The notes below the pieces were generated by a model. It worked only from the letters and a program-made list of their open reading frames with translations. It ran no database searches and was not told the origin of the DNA. Both the position numbers and the translations under genes were made by a program. Source: an uncultured Granulosicoccaceae bacterium (lineage in GTDB: Bacteria > Pseudomonadota > Gammaproteobacteria > Granulosicoccales > Granulosicoccaceae). Taken from it: DNA of 48,152 nucleotides. The stretch lies in contig CALHCI010000126.1 of the NCBI GenBank assembly GCA_937931165.1, positions 1 to 48,152 of the forward strand, in the 5' to 3' direction. This document shows positions 45,133 through 48,152 of this stretch, piece by piece (position 1 is the stretch's first letter; each line of letters starts with the position of its first letter).

Positions 45133-46476
45133 ATGATGAATTTAAGCGGTTTCTTAAAGCGATTGTTGTGTGGTCTCTGTCTGTATTTATTCGCGCAGAC
45201 AGCCGGTGCAGTATTGCGAATTGAAATCACCGAATCGGCAGGTGTACAAGACGCCATTCCAATTGCTGTTGTGCCGTTTGCAGGTAGTGCGGGGCTCGAC
45301 AACAATGATCTGGCGGCCATCGTCGAAGCTGACCTCAGCCGCAGTGGACGGTTTTCGGTGTTGCCGCGTAATCGCATGCCGAGCAACCCGTCGTCGTCAC
45401 AGGAGCTAAGTTTTACTGACTGGCGTGCCACCGGAGTCGAATACCTGGTGATTGGCAGCGTTACTCAAACAGCCCAGGGCCTGGTGGTAAATTTTGAGCT
45501 GATTGACTACCTCGAGCGCCAGCGACTGCTGAAATCGTCGCCAACCAGCAGTGGTGGAGGGGATTACTGCTGTCGGTATCGAATTAGCCCGCAACAACTT
45601 AGACAGACTGGTCACACGATTGCCAATCGTGTGTATGAGCAACTGATTGGTGTGCAAGGTGTGTTTGATACCCAGTTTGCGTACATCAATGCGGTTGGCA
45701 CGGGTAAGCAGCGTCGCTTCGCGCTGGATCTGGCCGATATTGATGGCGAAAACATCATTCGCGTACTGGAAATTTCACGCCCGTTGCTTTCTCCGGCGTG
45801 GTCTCCGGATGGACAACAGCTGGCTTACGTATCGTTTGAATTCCCCGGGCGAACCGCGATTATTGTGCAAAATCTGGCCACCGCAGAGCGTCGCAAGCTC
45901 ATTTCGATAGAAGGCATCAACGGCGCACCGGCGTGGTCCCCCGATGGTCGTCGACTGGCGTTGTCGCTGTCCCATCGGGGAAGTCCGGATATTTACGTGG
46001 TTAACGTCGCTTCCGGGCAAATGTCGCAGCTGACCAATGAAAACTCTATTGAGACTGAAGCGGCCTGGCTTGATAACAGCAACATCGTATTTACCTCTAA
46101 CCGCAGTGGCACCCCGCAAATCTACAAGCAGGCAGTGGCGCGCGGTGCCAGAGCCGAGAGGCTGACCTTCGAAGGCAGGTACAACGCCGGTGCAACGGCT
46201 TCACCGGATGGCTCCGCGATTGCGTTTATCCACAACGAGGGCGGCAATTTCCGGATTGCCAAAATGGATCTGGATTCGCGGGTACTTGAAGTGCTGACGG
46301 ATGGCCGTCTCGATGAATCACCGAGCTTTTCCCCTAACGGCGAAATGATTCTGTATGCGACCGAAGAAAATGGTCGTGGTGTACTGGGGGTCATTAGTCT
46401 CGACGGCCTGGTTTCCCAGAGAATCCGTTTAAGTGGTGAGGATGTACGAGACCCGGCCTGGGGTCCAAAGCGTTAA
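45133..46476 (+). CDS. tolB: Tol-Pal system protein TolB
   Basis: TolB (447 aa, E. coli 430) is a periplasmic protein with an N-terminal alpha/beta domain and a six-bladed beta-propeller. The signal peptide ends about residue 26 (TAGA/VLRIE). The propeller repeats are visible as SPAWSPDGQQLAYVSFE, APAWSPDGRRLALSL, EAAWLDNSNIVFTSN, GATASPDGSAIAFIH and SPSFSPNGEMILYATEE. It binds Pal and is competed off by TolA. It starts 11 nt after tolA. Confidence 0.97.
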   Translation: MMNLSGFLKRLLCGLCLYLFAQTAGAVLRIEITESAGVQDAIPIAVVPFAGSAGLDNNDLAAIVEADLSRSGRFSVLPRNRMPSNPSSSQELSFTDWRATGVEYLVIGSVTQTAQGLVVNFELIDYLERQRLLKSSPTSSGGGDYCCRYRISPQQLRQTGHTIANRVYEQLIGVQGVFDTQFAYINAVGTGKQRRFALDLADIDGENIIRVLEISRPLLSPAWSPDGQQLAYVSFEFPGRTAIIVQNLATAERRKLISIEGINGAPAWSPDGRRLALSLSHRGSPDIYVVNVASGQMSQLTNENSIETEAAWLDNSNIVFTSNRSGTPQIYKQAVARGARAERLTFEGRYNAGATASPDGSAIAFIHNEGGNFRIAKMDLDSRVLEVLTDGRLDESPSFSPNGEMILYATEENGRGVLGVISLDGLVSQRIRLSGEDVRDPAWGPKR

Positions 46477-46480
46477 CCTT

Positions 46481-46505
46481 TTGAAACTTTTACTCGCGTT
46501 ATAAT
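46481..46505 (+). promoter_or_regulatory. Possible internal promoter before pal
   Basis: A perfect -10 TATAAT (46500-46505) lies in the tolB-pal gap. The nearest -35-like TTGAAA (46481-46486) is only 13 bp away, shorter than normal. In E. coli the tolB-pal part of the cluster has its own promoter, so an internal start is reasonable, but the spacing argues against this exact pair. Confidence 0.3.
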
Positions 46506-46534
46506 GAGAATAACTGTTGAACATAGAGGTAGAA

Positions 46535-47185
46535 GTGAACATTAACCTTACATCCCAACCGATCAATTGCCGAGGTAATGCCGGATTGTCTTTCCGATTC
46601 GTGCCGAAAGCGCTGCTTGCCATTGTTATGGCGGGCACGCTGGCTGCCTGTGCGACGAACCCGGGGGTCGATGTACCGAGTTCCCAGCCTCGTGAATTGC
46701 CACCACCACCGGCACCAACAGATCTGCCGGGTCAGGATGCGGCTGTCGGTACGGTTCAGCCGGTTCCACAGAGTTCATCCATCGATAGCGGACTGGTCAG
46801 CGGTGCACCGATCACCCGAAACTCAATCAATGACCCCAGTCACCCGCTTGCCCGTCGAATTATCTTTTTTGATTACAACAGTTCCGCGATTGGTGAAGAG
46901 TCCATTTCGCTGCTCGAGCAACATGCACAGTATCTGGCGCAGTTTCGCGATGTGCGCGTCCGGCTTGAGGGCCACACTGACGAGCGTGGTTCGCGTGAAT
47001 ACAACATTGCATTGGGTGATAATCGCTCGAAAGGTGTGGCACGCGTACTACAATTGCAGGGTGTCGATGCCGGTCAGTTCAGTACGCTTAGCTATGGCGA
47101 AGAAGTGCCGCTCGATGAAGGGCAGGGCGAAAGTGCCTGGCGCCGCAACCGACGTGTTGAGCTCGTCTATGAGGGGCTGAACTGA
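46535..47185 (+). CDS. pal: Peptidoglycan-associated lipoprotein Pal
   Basis: Pal (216 aa from GTG 46535, E. coli 173) is an outer-membrane lipoprotein that binds peptidoglycan. The GTG follows AGAGG (46525-46529); a TTG at 46517 lacks such a site. The lipobox LAAC places the lipidated cysteine at residue 39, after a long N-region. The mature part has a proline-rich linker and an OmpA-like domain with FFDYNSSAI and the diaminopimelate-binding GHTDERGSREYN. It is longer than E. coli Pal, mainly in the leader and linker. Confidence 0.95.
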   Translation: MNINLTSQPINCRGNAGLSFRFVPKALLAIVMAGTLAACATNPGVDVPSSQPRELPPPPAPTDLPGQDAAVGTVQPVPQSSSIDSGLVSGAPITRNSINDPSHPLARRIIFFDYNSSAIGEESISLLEQHAQYLAQFRDVRVRLEGHTDERGSREYNIALGDNRSKGVARVLQLQGVDAGQFSTLSYGEEVPLDEGQGESAWRRNRRVELVYEGLN

Positions 47186-47233
47186 TTGCAGTGCACCGGT
47201 GTCTAAAGGCAGTACCACTTGTCAGAGAAAAAT

Positions 47234-48115
47234 ATGAAACGAGTAAAAAGCGACACTGGCGATGTACGATTTCTTTTGAGTAAGTCGACCACTCTGATCT
47301 CTGCAGCCTTCTGCATTGCGTTTACCTCTGGTGCGGCACTGGCGCAGGACATCACCGCTCAGGGTCTTAACCAGCGAATTCTCAGACTGGAGCGGGTGCT
47401 CGATAACTCGGTACTGATTGATATGGTGCAACGGATGGAAGCGTTGCAAACCGAAGTCAGACAACTGCGCGGTGAACTCGAATTGCGCAACAATGAAATC
47501 GAGGCGATGCGTGAGCGTCAGCGCAAACTCTACCTCGATACTGATAACCGGCTGCAGTCTCTGGAATCAGGTGGCGGTGGTGGTGGTGGCGGTCTTGCGT
47601 CAATAGACGACCTTGAAGAACTGGAGCCGCTCGAAGACTTTGAAGAAACTCCACTCGATCAGCCTGAAATTACTCCGCTGGTAGAACAGACGGTAGTCGA
47701 AGCACCAGCGGTACCGGTCAATAACGACCGTGAAGAAAAACTCGACTACCAGAATGCTTATGATCTTTTGATTCTCGGGCGTAACCGCGAAGCGATTGTT
47801 GAGTTCGACAAGTTTCTGGTGAAATACCCGGACGGTACGTATTCGGATAATGCACATTACTGGCTCGGTGAGGCAAATTATGTCGAGCGCCGCTTTAACG
47901 AAGCCATAGATCGTTTTAATGTAGTGATTTTTCAGTTCCCCGGCAGCAGGAAAGTGCCCGATGCAAGGTTGCGTAAAGGTTTTGCATTGTTTGAGTTACA
48001 GCGCTACGCAGAGTCACGGCAGGAGCTCACTGCTGTTGAGAGCGAGTATCGTGGCAGATCAATCGCAGCGTTAGCCAGACGCCGCCTCGAGCAAATGAAC
48101 AACGCCGGCCTCTAA
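47234..48115 (+). CDS. cpoB: Cell division coordinator CpoB (YbgF)
   Basis: This 293-aa periplasmic protein is the last gene of the tol cluster. It coordinates outer-membrane constriction with septal wall synthesis through PBP1B and TolA in E. coli. I chose ATG 47234 over a TTG at 47219. The signal peptide ends at about residue 37 (AALA/QD). A coiled-coil trimerisation region (about 45-110), a run of eight glycines (codons 47570-47593), an acidic linker, and three TPR-like units near the C-terminus (AYDLLILGRNREAIVEFDKFL, HYWLGEANYVERRFNEAIDRF, RKGFALFELQRYAESRQEL) follow. Confidence 0.95.
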   Translation: MKRVKSDTGDVRFLLSKSTTLISAAFCIAFTSGAALAQDITAQGLNQRILRLERVLDNSVLIDMVQRMEALQTEVRQLRGELELRNNEIEAMRERQRKLYLDTDNRLQSLESGGGGGGGGLASIDDLEELEPLEDFEETPLDQPEITPLVEQTVVEAPAVPVNNDREEKLDYQNAYDLLILGRNREAIVEFDKFLVKYPDGTYSDNAHYWLGEANYVERRFNEAIDRFNVVIFQFPGSRKVPDARLRKGFALFELQRYAESRQELTAVESEYRGRSIAALARRRLEQMNNAGL

Positions 48116-48152
48116 CAAGCGTCAGTCAAACAAGCCTGAATCAAACAAGCCT
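48111..48152 (+). repeat. 15-bp tandem repeat starting at the cpoB stop codon
   Basis: Units at 48111 (TCTAACAAGCGTCAG), 48126 (TCAAACAAGCCTGAA) and 48141 (TCAAACAAGCCT, cut by the window end) share a 15-bp period. The stop of cpoB lies inside the first unit. The array continues beyond the window, so its full length and copy number are unknown. Confidence 0.75.

Noticed and set aside
1..48152. CRISPR arrays, insertion sequences, prophage genes, tRNAs or toxin-antitoxin pairs
   Set aside because: None could be supported. Gaps are short, repeats are confined to tolA and small intergenic arrays, and all sizeable genes belong to known chromosomal families.

Overview
This 48 kb window is chromosomal DNA from a gammaproteobacterium outside the enteric group. 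The evidence is the gene order (tuf-S10-spc-alpha, ruvCAB next to ybgC-tolQRAB-pal-cpoB, aspS-nudB-yebC), the protein sequences (closest in feel to Pseudomonas and E. coli families), and a moderate GC content. I cannot name the genus. I saw no insertion sequence, prophage, CRISPR array, tRNA or rRNA gene, and almost all of the window is housekeeping or common accessory genes.

Region 1 (1-13.8 kb, + strand) holds the end of tuf and then the fused S10, spc and alpha ribosomal-protein operons through secY, rpmJ, rpoA and rplQ, closed by a clear intrinsic terminator near 13.77 kb. rpsJ sits only 11 nt behind tuf. The best promoter and an attenuator-like hairpin lie instead between rpsJ and rplC.

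Region 2 (13.9-24.1 kb) is a mixed set. It holds a PEP-mutase/isocitrate-lyase-like protein, uvrA (- strand, with an extra lysine-rich tail), a YajR-type MFS exporter, a PAS-GGDEF-EAL c-di-GMP enzyme (- strand) divergent from a secreted LysM-FecR protein, a DsbA-like oxidoreductase, and an Lrp/AsnC regulator (- strand).

Region 3 (24.1-36.3 kb, all - strand) holds a complete branched-chain-amino-acid type ABC uptake operon (binding protein, LivH, LivM, LivG, LivF) followed by the Lrp/AsnC gene, then an MscS-family channel, a very large NAD-dependent glutamate dehydrogenase, and a PfkB-family (adenosine-type) kinase. Amino-acid import, an amino-acid-responsive regulator and a glutamate-catabolising enzyme lie close together, which suggests a nitrogen/carbon catabolic theme. 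This is inference.

Region 4 (36.4-48.1 kb, + strand) runs aspS, nudB, yebC, ruvC-ruvA-ruvB, then ybgC-tolQ-tolR-tolA-tolB-pal-cpoB, which form the trans-envelope Tol-Pal machine used in outer-membrane constriction at division. Its TolA carries a long stalk built of about fifteen 45-bp repeats. A 15-bp tandem repeat starts at the cpoB stop codon and runs off the window edge.

I did not find a convincing wholly new system. The best leads are the rplC leader attenuator, the UvrA tail, the LysM-FecR/c-di-GMP divergent pair, the TolA repeat expansion, and sequence signs that AspRS is non-discriminating.
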